From: Clavaria fumosa
Taxonomy: Eukaryota; Basidiomycota; Agaricomycetes; Agaricales; Clavariaceae
Reading direction: 5' to 3'
Assembly: GCA_951802425.1 (NCBI GenBank)
Contig: OX637795.1
Location: 558,001 to 622,000, forward strand
DNA: 64,000 nt
Part shown: positions 1 to 10,394 of the stretch, piece after piece
Layout: each line of letters opens with the position of its first letter
How positions within the stretch are numbered: the first letter of the stretch is position 1
Notes under the pieces: generated by a model
Seen by the model: only the letters and a program-made list of their open reading frames with translations
What the model was told of the DNA's origin: nothing
The model's database searches: none
Translations under genes and position numbers: made by a program

Positions 1-1485
1 CTAAACATTGGAGAGGATGAAGACGAGGAAGAAGACGAACTTGATGAACTCGATGACCCCGAAGAGAAGACAGAGGAGCCAAGTTTGAGCTACGACGAAC
101 CTGATGTAACCCCCCAGCCAAAACGGAGGACCAATCCTCCGACGATGCAACAAACGATGAGACTGGCAGTCCCCCCAAAGAATAAGAGCAAAGAGCTGGA
201 GCAAGAGCAAGAATACAACCCTTTGACTCACTGTGAGTCGTACGTATTAGCTTTCCACGTTATGCACTAACATTTTTCAGTCTTCTCTGTCGACGCCGTC
301 GTGCTACTCAAAGATGGCACCAAATCACCTTTGATTGTCCATTCTACAACTGCCTTTGAAGGACTTCGAGCTAAAATCATGGAGAAACTCGACTGCTACA
401 CACTCAAACTGCAGTATCGCCTGGAGAACGACAAGCCGAAGGAGGGATCCACATCGATCCAATCCGAAGAAGATTTTACGTACTTCATGGATCGCATGCA
501 TTCACTTTCAGTCCCTCAGAAGACAGCAAGTGGGAAAGCGTCCTTGAGAACAATCAAACCGTTCCGCATCGTATTCGAAAACGCTCACAATAAGCAATCA
601 GATCAGCCTGTCGACAGCGGTAAGAAGTCCAGCAAGCTGGTAAGCAACCTCCTGAGCTATTCGATACATAACTGATTGTATCGTTAGGCCAGATCCACCC
701 CACCACATTCAGCGGTGAACGAGCCATCAGACAAACTTCGGGCAAGGAAAGACGCCGTAATCGCACAGCTACATGAGCGTTATCAATGCGAAAGGCATTC
801 AACTGGGACGACTGCGCAGTACTGCTACAACCCGAGCGGCTCGTTGTGCTACAGACTCACGATGTCGGACCTAAATTACTGGGCCATGGACGTAGTGCGT
901 TACCACATCTCTATAACGTCTCAATTCAAACTCATTACCACCCAGATTTCTCAAGAAACGGATACAACGATCATGCAGAAGCCAGACACGCTTTTCCTCA
1001 ATGTAGCCCGGGACACAAAGCACCCGAAGACGCTACCTGGTACACTCCCATACATGATCGTTCCTGCTGCGCCCTATCTGCCGGCACAAGGTTATCCACA
1101 TCCCGAACAGCTGCAGCCCCCTTATCACCCTCCCACACCGCTCTCAGCACAGTCAAATCCCACTCTGGCTGTCGCACCTCCCACTCCGGCCGTCACACCT
1201 CCCACAGCAACTCCCTCTTTGCCAGCCCCAGTTCCAATCCCTGAAATCACGCCCTGGCTCTTCAGCTTGAATGAGAACGTGCTCCGTAGAAGCCCTGACA
1301 TCGACTTCTCCATTTTCAGTGAGCCACTTTGCAAGAATGGATTCCGCCGCATCAACCAACTTGCAAGTGAATTTATTTCCGTTGACAGGCTGATGGATAT
1401 GCTTCAAACGAATTACGGGACGGTGGTTGAACTTCTTCAATATGCCAAGGATATAGAGGCCTGCCAGAAGGGCAAAGTTCGATAG
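1..1485 (+). CDS. Hypothetical Agaricomycete multi-exon protein, 5'-partial
   Basis: Three exons are visible: before 1 to 232, 281-639 and 688-1485. Both introns are 48 nt with GT...AG ends, and the phases join cleanly. The frame is open at base 1, so the N-terminus lies outside the window. The first exon is very acidic (runs of D and E) and then basic. The second resembles a beta-grasp/PB1-like module (VVLLKDGTKSPLIVHSTT). The third has a Cys/His cluster (CERHSTGTTAQYC...SGSLCYRL...WA), a Pro-rich linker (about residues 310-380 of the visible protein) and a helical C-terminus with the spacing of a SAM-like domain, ending at the stop at 1483-1485. Proteins of this Cys-cluster plus Pro-linker plus SAM-like layout are multi-copy in Agaricomycetes and have no known function. 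Domain names are by resemblance only. No frameshift is seen, so it may be a functional gene. Confidence 0.7.
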
Positions 1486-2757
1486 ATTTACGGTTGTACA
1501 TTCGTATATAATGAAATATGGCTTGCTGAGACACGTGTGGTACCTGGTGCAAAAACTGCCAAAAAAAAACTTTCAAATTTCCATGTCGCTCTAACTTTAC
1601 AGGATAGCGCTGATCCGTGCGATCATTTTCCGCTAATTTGTATGCTATTAGCTTCAGTCGTTGTTGAGATATTGCAGTGCCGACATCTGACTGCAGAATA
1701 GTCACGTGTTTTATGATTTATAAGGTTTCCTGAAAAATACAGTAAAGCATGTATGAAAAAGAACCGAATCAAAATATATATTCTTGACAAGATATTGACA
1801 AATGATTGAGCTCGTTGTTGGGGACGATGAGCACGAAGGTTCAGGACGGTGGGCGGGCGCATGATGGCAGTGACAGGCGTGGGAACACGGGGTTAACACG
1901 GGTGAGCCCTCTCGATACTTGTAAGGCCAGACCGAATATTAGGAATAAACTGGAATCTGAATGTGTGTACGCGAACATGGCGTTTCCATATATGTACAGA
2001 CTGCACTCGGCAGTTACCGAAGCGTGGGGCGTAAGCAAGCAGGAGGGGTTGTTTGGCAATGTTTTTTTCTTCTTGCTTCCAACCACATCATCGCACAGTC
2101 CTCAACCGCTGACCGTCGTTGTACTTTATACCAGCCAGTTAATAGATAGCATAGAAAATGTAACAATAATGAGGCGCATTGCACAAAAGCATCAAAATAG
2201 CGGCGTCGTCAGTATCCTAAACCAAAATTGTCGTCATCGGCGTACGGCACTGATGTTGGGGATGTTGGGAACGTTGGGAACGTTGGGGACAGGCGATGAT
2301 GAGCACCCGAAGGCTTAGCCCGACGATGTGCGGAAAAGCGTCGCAAGTCATCATCGGCGTAGGTGACTTGCGGACGACACTGATGTTGGGGACAGGCGAT
2401 GAAGGTTTGTCTTACATCCCTTTTCGACTGCTGACATCTCAAACTGGCGCATAAATTACTAGCATTCGCCACTGCACTGCCATTACGCCTCTAGTCTTGA
2501 AAGTCTCGAACAGGCGCATAAATTATTGTGCCGTTTCGGCCGCTACAATCATACAATACACGCATATCCGCTGTACAAACCCTAGCGGCAGGGACATGGG
2601 CAATGATTGTGGTGAGCACTGGCAGTATTTGAGTTTCGGGCAGGCATTACACGGCAGTGCTCACTTACACTTTGTACCAGTGCTCGCAGTTAGTGGTTGG
2701 TGAATGGCCCTCTCCATGACTCCACATTGTTCTCCCTGTATTGCGAAGAATGTAGCC
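1486..2757. other. Intergenic, no supported gene
   Basis: Only short overlapping frames without splice support occur here. At about 2245-2400 a short phrase containing CACTGATGTTGGGGA recurs about 130 bp apart and GTTGGGAAC is tandemly repeated, a degenerate minisatellite. Confidence 0.5.
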
Positions 2758-3220
2758 TCATGAACGTTCAGAGGATACTGGATTCACATACGCCTCTTCT
2801 ACGGGGAGGCACATCTCTCCAGTAAGCATCCCATGTCGAGCTATTTGCTGCAGTGTGCGCCCCTGCTGATGAGCCTGACGTATGTCGTGTTTTATGTCAA
2901 CCATCAGCTTCCGATAGTGGTAGGCCATACAAAGTGCATGATGGTATCGTAGCTCGGCAGAACGCGCGGTGATGTGAAGAGACTGGTATCGCTTATACGC
3001 ATTGTTTACTTCCCTCTGTGCGTATATTCCCATGACCTCGTGAAATACTAAGCATGCTTAGAGTGTTTGCTTTACACAGTTTGCTCACAACACTTCGGAG
3101 GTGTCGATATGCGCCGGCTGACTCACGTGTGTTGTTAATCAATGGGGCAGTAACCAGTGGGGGAAGCTCGTCATTGAATGTCGTGTGGGGGAGCTGGGCC
3201 GTTGGCGTCAAGGCGGGCAT
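2758..3220 (-). CDS. Small two-exon hypothetical protein (127 aa)
   Basis: Exon 1 is 3220-3127 (31 codons plus one base) and exon 2 is 3047-2758. The 79-nt intron (3126-3048) begins GTGAGT and ends TTAG, and the split codon joins correctly to give NNT-L-FHEV. The protein starts MPALTPTAQLPH and then becomes a continuous amphipathic helical region rich in Arg, His, Tyr and Ala (AYKRYQSLHITARSAELRYH). It has no signal peptide, membrane segment or catalytic motif that I recognise. The helical, Trp-poor, Arg-rich tail is loosely like the C-terminal region of KDZ transposases, but that is too weak for a call. The exact phase match is the main reason to believe this gene. An additional upstream exon cannot be excluded. 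Confidence 0.5.
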
Positions 3221-3311
3221 CTCCTGGTGAGTGTTGGGGTTGTCTGTTGTGTTCCGGAGAAGAAATGGAACCGATCTGTTCCTAGCTGATATTCTAGCCT
3301 ACACTTTGTCA

Positions 3312-3453
3312 CTTTGCATTTACTTACATCTTTGTTTGTCCCTTTCTCACTTTGTTGCTTTGCTGCTTTGCATTTACTTATGTCTTTGTTTGTCCCTTTC
3401 TCGCTTTGTTGCTTTGCATTTACTTATGTCTTTGAAACAACAAAGCGAGAAAG
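3312..3453. repeat. CT-rich tandem repeat ending in a hairpin
   Basis: Three partial copies of a pyrimidine-rich unit starting CTTTGCATTTACTTA begin at 3312, 3366 and 3412. The block CTTTCTCGCTTTGTTG (3396-3411) is followed by its exact reverse complement at 3438-3453, giving a perfect 16-bp stem with a 26-nt loop. Confidence 0.75.
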
Positions 3454-3811
3454 CGCCAAGGAAAGCCTAACAGAGTTAGGCATTTCCGATGCGGCAACCG
3501 CGTCTTTTTCTCTCGTGCCATTCGTAGAGCAGTTTCGTGATGCGCTGCAGCGGCAACCGTTTGCATGAAAATGGTGCTCATATCTGTGAGGTGAGTCTAT
3601 TTTATTTGTATGCTTATGACCTGACTGAAACTTGTCGGTAGTCTGACACAGGCCGAAGTCAGTATTAGACTCAATTATGTCAAGTAGATACAATGTATAT
3701 CGCTATCATGAAGTCAGCATTTCAACCGGAGGCAACTTGTCTGTTCGCAATCTTCAATAACGGTGAGCATTGTGGTCTTTCTAGTAGATGTAATGACCAA
3801 GTATGTCAGAT

Positions 3812-4936
3812 GAGGAACACTTCTACCACAACTGGTGAATCCTCTCCGCGCTCCGTCCATACGCGAGTGGGCTCGTCATCCGTGCCCCCTTCCGGCCCAA
3901 CGCCAAAGCGATTAACGCATTGGCATCATTTGCATTCGATCCGAAGGCGATGTGTACCCGAGACGACGTCCTCAAACTTTTCAGACCCAGTGAAGACAAG
4001 GGGGCGGCATACATTATGAACATTATCAATCCCGCCCTTACATTTCCACCACTGGATGAAGATAGCTTTGAGGATTCATTCATTTCTTTCTGGGATCGCA
4101 ATCTTTGACTGCTTCTTGATTCCACTCTCATGTAGAACTATCCAGGACAACAACGACCAGACCAGCTCCGCGTTGCTGCGTTGCTGAGGCCGGACTTCGC
4201 AGTCTTAACAGGGGATGTTTGCACATTCAGGGGTGAAGAGAAATCCCCCAGATTCATGGATACACATCCCAAGATTGAACTCATCGAAAAGCTGACCTGG
4301 ACGTATGACCCACCCATCCCATGAGCAACCACCATCGTTCGAATGGCTTTTATGCCATGCCCGACGGAGATTGGAGGCGCCGTGGAAGTGAACCTCACCA
4401 GCAGCGTGGTGAGCACCTGTTTTACCAGCGAAGGAGGGATTCAGCCTGAGCCATTTTTTCCACCCTCTTGATCGCGGGCCTCTTCTCGCCCTCCTCGTTG
4501 GGTGATAATCTCAATAGACGGCTTTCTCTTTCCCCCCCCAAACATACATCGTTTGTGAAGGGAGAGAAGTTGGCCAGTCGAATTTCGGGGATAGATACCG
4601 CGAGATGAGAGGGTTCACAGAGGATACACCTGTGATTCCTCGTCATTCGGAATCTTTGAATGATATAAAAGATGACGAAGAGTTCTTGTATTGGAAGGAC
4701 TGCGACTATGTACGTGCATTTTCTAACTCCAAATCATCATTCCTCAACGTTATGATGAATTGTAGGCTGCGTCACAAGAGGAAGCGCTTGCGAAGTCCTC
4801 GTACATCACCACGCATGGTACGTTCTCAATGTCAGGCCCCTTCCCGTGTCTTGACATTCCAAGACGCATGCTCTGTGCCACACGTGACAATGACGATCAC
4901 TACCGCAACGGAATATCCAGGCCTCGTCTCGTCGCA
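3812..4936 (+). pseudogene. Decayed Agaricomycete gene, possible nuclease- or kinase-like (CRN-type) family
   Basis: Recognisable coding pieces lie in order but are broken. The piece around 3812-4108 has an in-frame TGA at 3836-3838 and ends DSFEDSFISFWDRNL before a stop. The next intron has a good acceptor (TGTAG at 4131-4135) but no GT donor. The following piece, 4136-4324, contains RPDFAVLTGDVCTFRGEEK and ends in a TGA at 4322-4324. A further piece, about 4540-4707, ends at a good donor (GTACGT) and resumes after TTGTAG at 4766. The spacing D-x(n)-E-x-K around RPDF...FRGEEK is what PD-(D/E)XK-type nuclease domains of CRN-like eukaryotic proteins show, but I infer this from one motif only. 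The combination of stop, lost donor and frameshift argues for a pseudogene. Confidence 0.45.
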
Positions 4937-4964
4937 CGCCTGCATTGACCTCCCTTAGGTTTAT

Positions 4965-5187
4965 TGCTCAGATTACCTGTATTCAACGTAAATGACCTGA
5001 ATATCATTTCACAAATTACCTACCTGTACTCAGTGCAATTGACCCAAACTTCATTTCACAAATTACCTACCTGTACTCAGTGCAATTGACCCAAATTTCA
5101 TTTCACAAATTACCTACCTGTACTCAGTGCAATTGACCCAAATTTCATTTCACAAATTACCTACCTGTATTCAGTGCAATTGACCCC
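4965..5187. repeat. 47-bp tandem repeat, about 4.7 copies
   Basis: The phrase TCATTTCACAAATTACCTAC recurs at 5051, 5098 and 5145, a period of exactly 47 bp. Flanking degenerate units begin near 4965. Internal copies are nearly identical. Confidence 0.9.
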
Positions 5188-5410
5188 TGCTTTATGGTTA
5201 ATATACTCTGTCTAAAATGGGGAAAATAGCCTGACAGAGCCCCAGTTTCATGGCTAATAATCATCTGTTTTCCAGCTTTTGACTGGTACAAAGATAGTGA
5301 AAAGCACCTCAGATTATGGTTGAGATGACCCAAAAACTATTGTGAAATTAACCCATTAGATCAGCTTAAAATGCACTTATGATATAGTGAAATTCACCAT
5401 TAGAAATCAG

Positions 5411-5619
5411 CTTAAAAGACACCTGTACTGTAGGAATAATCACCCAGAGAACAGCGGGTGAATTCGGTCATATAAGTGGTGAAAATCACCTGTTTCATGT
5501 ACCCAATAAAATGTGATTATCAACAAGTCCTGGTGATTTTCACCTAGGAAACCATTGCTATTCACCACTTCTCAGGGTGTTTCATATGGTGATTTTCACC
5601 AGGTTTTGGTCTTGCAGTG
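5411..5619. repeat. Dispersed repeat with GGTGATTTTCACC motifs, copy 1
   Basis: This stretch matches 59848-60056 along its length, including ACCCAGAGAACAG, AGGAAACCATTGCTATTCAC and the near-palindrome GGTGATTTTCACC. It ends TTGCAGTG directly against the gag ATG of the gypsy element at 5620. The right end read inward is CACTGCAAG, which is like a CACTA-type transposon terminus. I could not find the opposite terminus. Confidence 0.75.
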
Positions 5620-6633
5620 ATGGCAGACCATGTTGCCCCGCCTGTAGCCCAACCTATGAGGCTTGACCTATCTGTTGCCCCCTTTGATGGGCAGAAAAGG
5701 AACTTCCGTACATTCCTCCGATCACTTCGCCTCTTGTTTATGGTGAACCCAACTACCTATGCTATGGACCTGGTGAAGGTCCTCTTTGCTTTGAGCAAAA
5801 TTACTGGAGATGGATTCGCTGCTGAATGGGCGAATATGAAAGTGGAAGAGATCCTGGGTAGTGGTGAGGCCAGAACCTGGGTGGAGTTTGTGGAAGAGAT
5901 GAAGCGGGCATTTGATGACCCGAACAACCATGCAACTGCCCTTGCCGATATTGCAGGGTTGAAACAGGGTGCCATGACAGCACCAGAGTTCTTCGCGAGA
6001 TTCGAGACACTGTTCTGACAGGCAGAGTTGAGTGCAGAGAAGGACTCAGGAATCCTGGTCCATTGGCTGGAGTTGAACCTGAGTAGGAGGTTGGTGGAGA
6101 GAATCTATGGTGTCTCCCCAATGCCAGAGACATATGGAGAATGGAAGGTGCTGGCTGAGAGGCTTGATGCCCAGCAAAGGCGACTGGATGGGATACTTGC
6201 AGAATGGACACCGCGACCCACTGTGACCCCCACGCGACCTACCGCAACCCTACTGCGACCTGCCATGACCACTTCACGACCTCTTGTGACCCCTCTGCTG
6301 TGTACTCCAGATCTGGCCATGGCCCAAGGATGGGCCCCTGCTGATGAGAGATGTTGTTTCCAATGCCACCAGACTGGCCATGCTGTCCGTTTCTGCCCCC
6401 TGCCTGATACGTGTCTGCAGGTCCCAAGGGCCCAAACCCAGGCAGCACCATGTGCCCCCCAAATGGCGGAGGGATATGAGAAAGAGATTGCATGGCTCCG
6501 AGCCTGCATAGAGCTGTATGAGAGAGAGAGGAGGACTCTCACTGGGGAGAAGAAGTGTGCCAGCCCCCTTTCCGTCCCTGTGCCTGCTGCAAGTATACCC
6601 CGATATACTATCTTGCAGTGGAGACATACCTGA
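5620..6633 (+). pseudogene. gag: Gypsy A gag remnant
   Basis: The retrotransposon capsid/nucleocapsid protein. The reading starts at ATG 5620; a GTG at 5617 is less likely. A gag core (LDLSVAPFDGQKRNFRTFLR) is followed by a CCHC knuckle CFQCHQTGHAVRFC (C-x2-C-x4-H-x4-C) near 6359-6400. An in-frame TGA at 6016-6018 interrupts the capsid, and a second at 6631-6633 ends the segment. The same frame continues into the protease past a third TGA at 6715-6717. In copy B the second of these codons is still CGA, so at least that stop is a CGA to TGA (CpG) change. Confidence 0.85.
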
Positions 6634-6717
6634 ATTGGGGCTGAGGTGAAGGAGGAAGTGAGACTGGCAGAGTGCCTAACCAGAGTGCGGCCAGAAGTGC
6701 GGAAACATGTGCCATGA

Positions 6718-8127
6718 GAGCTAGCCATCCAGGTGCACTTGGAGGCTCTCAGCACTGGCAAAGGGACCACAATGAAGGCCCTTGTTGACTCAGGGTGCAC
6801 CAACTGCTTCATGGAATTGGAGTGGGCGAAAGGAGTGGGACTGGAGCCATCTCTCCTGCTGAACCCAATCACCATGTATAATGTGGATGGGATGCAGAAC
6901 AGGAATGGAAAGGTCCAGTATGGGATAGAGGTGCTGGTGAGAGTTGGTGACCACCAGGAGCAGATCCACTTTCTGCTGGGAAAGACCCAGTCCCACAAGG
7001 TCATCCTTGGGCATGACTGGCTCAAGTGGCATAACCCAGATATCAACTGGCAGAAGGCAGAGCTGAGCCTTACCCACTGCCCCCCACAGTGTTCCCCATC
7101 CCCTCAAGCCCCTGCACCCCTGAAAACGAGTACCCTCGCATCCACGAGTATTCCGGACACCCATTTTCCCAACTCTGGCCCAACTGCTACCCTCTGGTTT
7201 TTAGTGAAGCGAAGTGGGATGAGCTTCCCCGCTCCCGACCGGACTTTGATATTAAGATCGAGTTCAAAAAGGACCCTGAGCACCTCTCCTCCAAGCTATA
7301 CTCACTGACATGGGAGGAGATGGTGGAGATGAACTGTTGGGTGGATGAGCAGCTTGCTTCTGGATGAATCCGGCCCTCAAAATCCCCAATGCTAGCCCCT
7401 TCTTCTTCAAACATGAGAAGGACAAGCTGCGGACGATTATCAACTACTCAAGACTGAATGCGCACCTGATCAAGGACAAGTACCCCCTCCCCCACATCTG
7501 AGACACAGTGGATGTGCTTAAAGGAGTGTCAATCTACTCTAAGATTGATGCAAAGGGAGGTTTCCCATCTATGCAGGTCTGGCCTGAGCACCAGCACTGC
7601 TGTGCCTTCCTGACACCCCGTGGACTCTTTGAACCAGCTGTCATGTGGTTTGGACTGCAGAATGCCCCTGCTACCTTCCAATGCTTCATGAATCTGGTAC
7701 TGGATGGATCAAGTCTTGAGGAAGTTTGGAGAGAATGGGTTGTGTCTCAAACTCAGTAAATGTGAGTTTGAGAAGAGTGAGATCATCTTCCTGGGGATGA
7801 AGATCTCCCACAACAGACTAGAGCATGATCTGGCCAAGGGTGCAGCAGTCCGAGATTGGCCATGTCCTAAGAATGTGAAGAATGTCCAGAGGTTCAATGG
7901 GATGCTGAACTACCTCCGCCGGCACATCCCGAATCTTTCTGCCCAGGCAAAGCCACTCTTCCGGCTGACTGGGAATGTTCCATGGAAATGGGAGGAGGAG
8001 GAGGAAGCAGCCTTCTGAGATCTCTGCCAGGCACTCATATTGGCCCCGGTCTTGGCTCTGCCTCAGGACAAAGGGAGATGGAAGGTAGAGACAGATGCGA
8101 GTAACCTGGCAACTGGTGGAGTGCTCT
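6718..8127 (+). pseudogene. pol: Gypsy A pol remnant: protease, reverse transcriptase, RNase H start
   Basis: The protease shows the active-site signature LVDSGCTNCF near 6781-6810 and the downstream ILGHDW. A frameshift near 7190 moves the reverse transcriptase N-terminus into another frame (SEAKWDELPRSRPDFDIKIE). Stops and shifts follow near 7366 and 7430. Segments DVLKGVSIYSKIDAKGG and FGLQNAPATFQ are conserved RT blocks. Compared with copy B, about 87 bp is missing at about 7692-7699, and the lost piece includes the catalytic YVDD box, so this RT cannot be active. Reading resumes with LRKFGENGLCLKLSKCEFEK and ends at ASNLATGGVL, where the neighbouring LTR starts. Confidence 0.85.
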
Positions 8128-8417
8128 TGTATCAGACTGGGTCTCACACAACTTAAGCATAAGGTCATGACAACAATACTAAGATAAGGGGAAAAGGGTA
8201 CAAGAATGGAAAAGACATAGTATATATAGTGAACACTTCGGCATTTGCTGGTGTTCCCACGCTCGGACCTCTCGGATCACGTGATGCGCCCAGGCCCAAG
8301 TCATGTGATCTCCTGATTATGTAATCCTCCACCACAGGTCATGTGACCTTCCAACAATCTTCTCTAATTTCTCCACAACTCCTCTTTTTGGGATGGCTTA
8401 GGTAAGCAATCCTAACA
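8128..8417 (-). repeat. 290-bp LTR of gypsy copy B (3' LTR)
   Basis: Read on the minus strand it begins TGTTAGGATTGC and ends CTGATACA, the TG...CA form expected of LTRs. A polypurine tract AAGAGGGGGG (minus strand, 8421-8430) lies just inside it. The minus strand carries a TATA-like ACTATATATACTATG. Sequence resembling its U3 (CATGTGAC, GATTATGTAAT) occurs again near 57930-58053. Confidence 0.85.
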
Positions 8418-8428
8418 TCACCCCCCTC

Positions 8429-9244
8429 TTAAGGCTGGGCGTCTTGACCAGCTAGCTTGGCCTTGTCAGGGTGGGCAAGGAAGAAGTCCTGGAGCAGCAG
8501 CACTACGTTGGTGAGGTTCCTACGGGGCTCCCAAGTGTTTTCCTCCACTGGGTATCCCAACCACTTCACCAAGTACTTCACCCCACGCCCCACCTTCTTG
8601 ACATCAAGGATTGCCTCCACATCGTACTCCAGGTGGTCATCTTCAATTGTAGGGGGTGGAGGGGGAGGTAGATTCTGGGAAGGGAAGGAAGGGGGATGGT
8701 ATGGTGTCAACAGCAACTCATTGAAGACCCAATGGATGCGCCAGGCCCGAGGGAGCTTGAGGTGATACCCAGCAGGTCCCACCTTCTCCTCAACTGCGAA
8801 GGGGCCTGCTCTCTTGTTGTCAAGCTTTTTAGAGGGCCGGTCCATCTTCAGGTTTCTAGTATCCAGCCAGACCAGATCTCCCTCAGAGTACTCCCAACTC
8901 AGGCATTTCCCCTTATCGTAGCTCTTCTTCATCGCTGCCACTGCTTTCTCCATCGCCTCCTTGGCTGCTCTTCGGGACTCTGTGAGCTTAGCCATCCACT
9001 CGTCCGCTGCCAGGTTCACCTCAGAAGGTGGGCGGAGTCCCCCATTCCAAGGGTGTCGTCCATAATTGAGGAAGAAAGGCATCTGTCCTGTTGCGGAGTG
9101 CTCACAATTGTTAAGAGCAAACTCAGCAGTTGACAACCACTCGGCCCAATCATCCTGGAGGTGGTCCACATAGGCCTGGAGATAGATCTCCATCTCCTGA
9201 TTTGCCTGCTCTTTCTGTCCATCAGTCTGTGGGTGGAAGGCCAT
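8429..9244 (-). pseudogene. Gypsy B integrase C-terminus with chromodomain
   Basis: This frame is uninterrupted for 271 codons. It begins in the integrase core (HPQTDGQKEQANQEME, containing the last catalytic Glu), continues through the GPF-like region (AGPFAVEEKVGPAGYHLKL) and ends in a chromodomain (YDVEAILDVKK, then KYLVKWLGYP and NTWEP). The aromatic residues Y, W and W are present. Chromodomains in chromovirus integrases direct insertion to marked heterochromatin. It is the best preserved part of the element but is separated from the integrase N-terminus by frame changes near 9245-9358. Confidence 0.9.
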
Positions 9245-10394
9245 ACTTGGGTTTGCCTTTACTCAGATCATAGAGTAGAACTCCTTCATGAACCGAGACA
9301 CAAACTGGGAGCCTCGGTCACTCACAACCTTATGAGGGACTCCATGGTTGCAAAACACTCAATCCCAGAGGAGACACGCTGCTCCAAGTCCCGTGAGGTC
9401 AAGTCCAATTGCCTTGAGCAGTGTCCATTTTGTGAACTTGTCAACGATGACAAGGGTGGCATTATGTCCACAGGAGAGGGGGAGGGGACCGACTATGTCC
9501 CATGAGATCACTGACCAGGGACCATCAGGAACAGGGTGGGGGTGCAGTGGGGCAGCACACTTGGTATGGTCGGGCTTCATCCACTGGCAGGTCTCACACC
9601 CCTGGGCATACCAATCTGCATCTTTCACCATGTCTGGCCACCAACAACCCTTCACTAGTGCTGCTCTCAACTTCTGGGGCCCAGGGTGTCCAGCAGCAGG
9701 GAGGTCATGCTCAAACTCGAGGATGGCCTCACGAGCTCCTAGGGGGACCCAAGTGACTATCCCCTTTCGCCAGAGTCCAGCACGATCTCGTGTCCACAAG
9801 CTCCTCTGGCTTCTGTATGTGTACCGTGCTATTTTTCTGGAGTAGCATCTCCATTTCTGATGTGAATGACACACAGACTTCCATTTCCAGGAAAACCTGC
9901 ACTGGTGCATCCTCCTCCACCATCTCTCCATAGTCTGGTCTCCGGGAGAGTGCGTCTGCCTTTGTGTTTGACTTGCCAGTGTGATACTTTATCTCACAGT
10001 CAAAGCACTGGAGCTCCCCAACCCAACGGACTTGTCTTGGTTTCAACTTCTGGGGCTTCTGGAAGTACTGGAGGTTCGCATGGTCTGTCCAGATCTCAAT
10101 CGTCTCATCCACTCTAATGAGGTATGCCCACCACTTGCGAAGTGCCCGAATCATAGCTAAGAACTCCTTGTCATACACATCGTAGTTCTTCTCAGCTGCA
10201 GTGAGGGCCTTGGAGATATAGTCAACAACTCTCCAGGTTCCATCTGTCTGCTGCTGCGAGAGCACTCCACCAGTCACCAGGTTACTCGCATCTGTCTCTA
10301 CCTTCCATCTCCCTTTGTCCTGAGGCAGAGCCAAGACTGGGGCTGATACAAGTGCCTGATGGAGATCTCGGAAGGCTGCTTCCTCCTCCTCCTC
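9245..10394 (-). pseudogene. Gypsy B RNase H and integrase N-terminus
   Basis: From 10394 downward the frame encodes RNase H: KVETDASNLVTGGVL with the first Asp, KNYDVYDKEFLAMIRAL with the Glu, and IEIWTDHANLQYF with the next Asp. It ends in the KADALSRRPDY linker and runs to 9729. A frame change follows. The integrase zinc-binding region (HDLPAAGHPGPQKL ... CETCQWMKPDH) and the core start WDIVGPLP lie at about 9780-9400 in another frame. The frame is lost again between 9358 and 9245, before the integrase C-terminus. Confidence 0.85.

Larger units (their letters stand above)
5620..8127 (+). mobile_element. Ty3/gypsy retrotransposon copy A, truncated at both ends
   Basis: The order is gag, aspartic protease, reverse transcriptase, start of RNase H, all on the plus strand. 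There is no 5' LTR: the gag ATG abuts a dispersed repeat at 5619. At the 3' side the coding sequence stops inside RNase H (after ASNLATGGVL) where the LTR of copy B begins at 8128. The sequence is the same family as copy B and is not functional. Confidence 0.9.
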
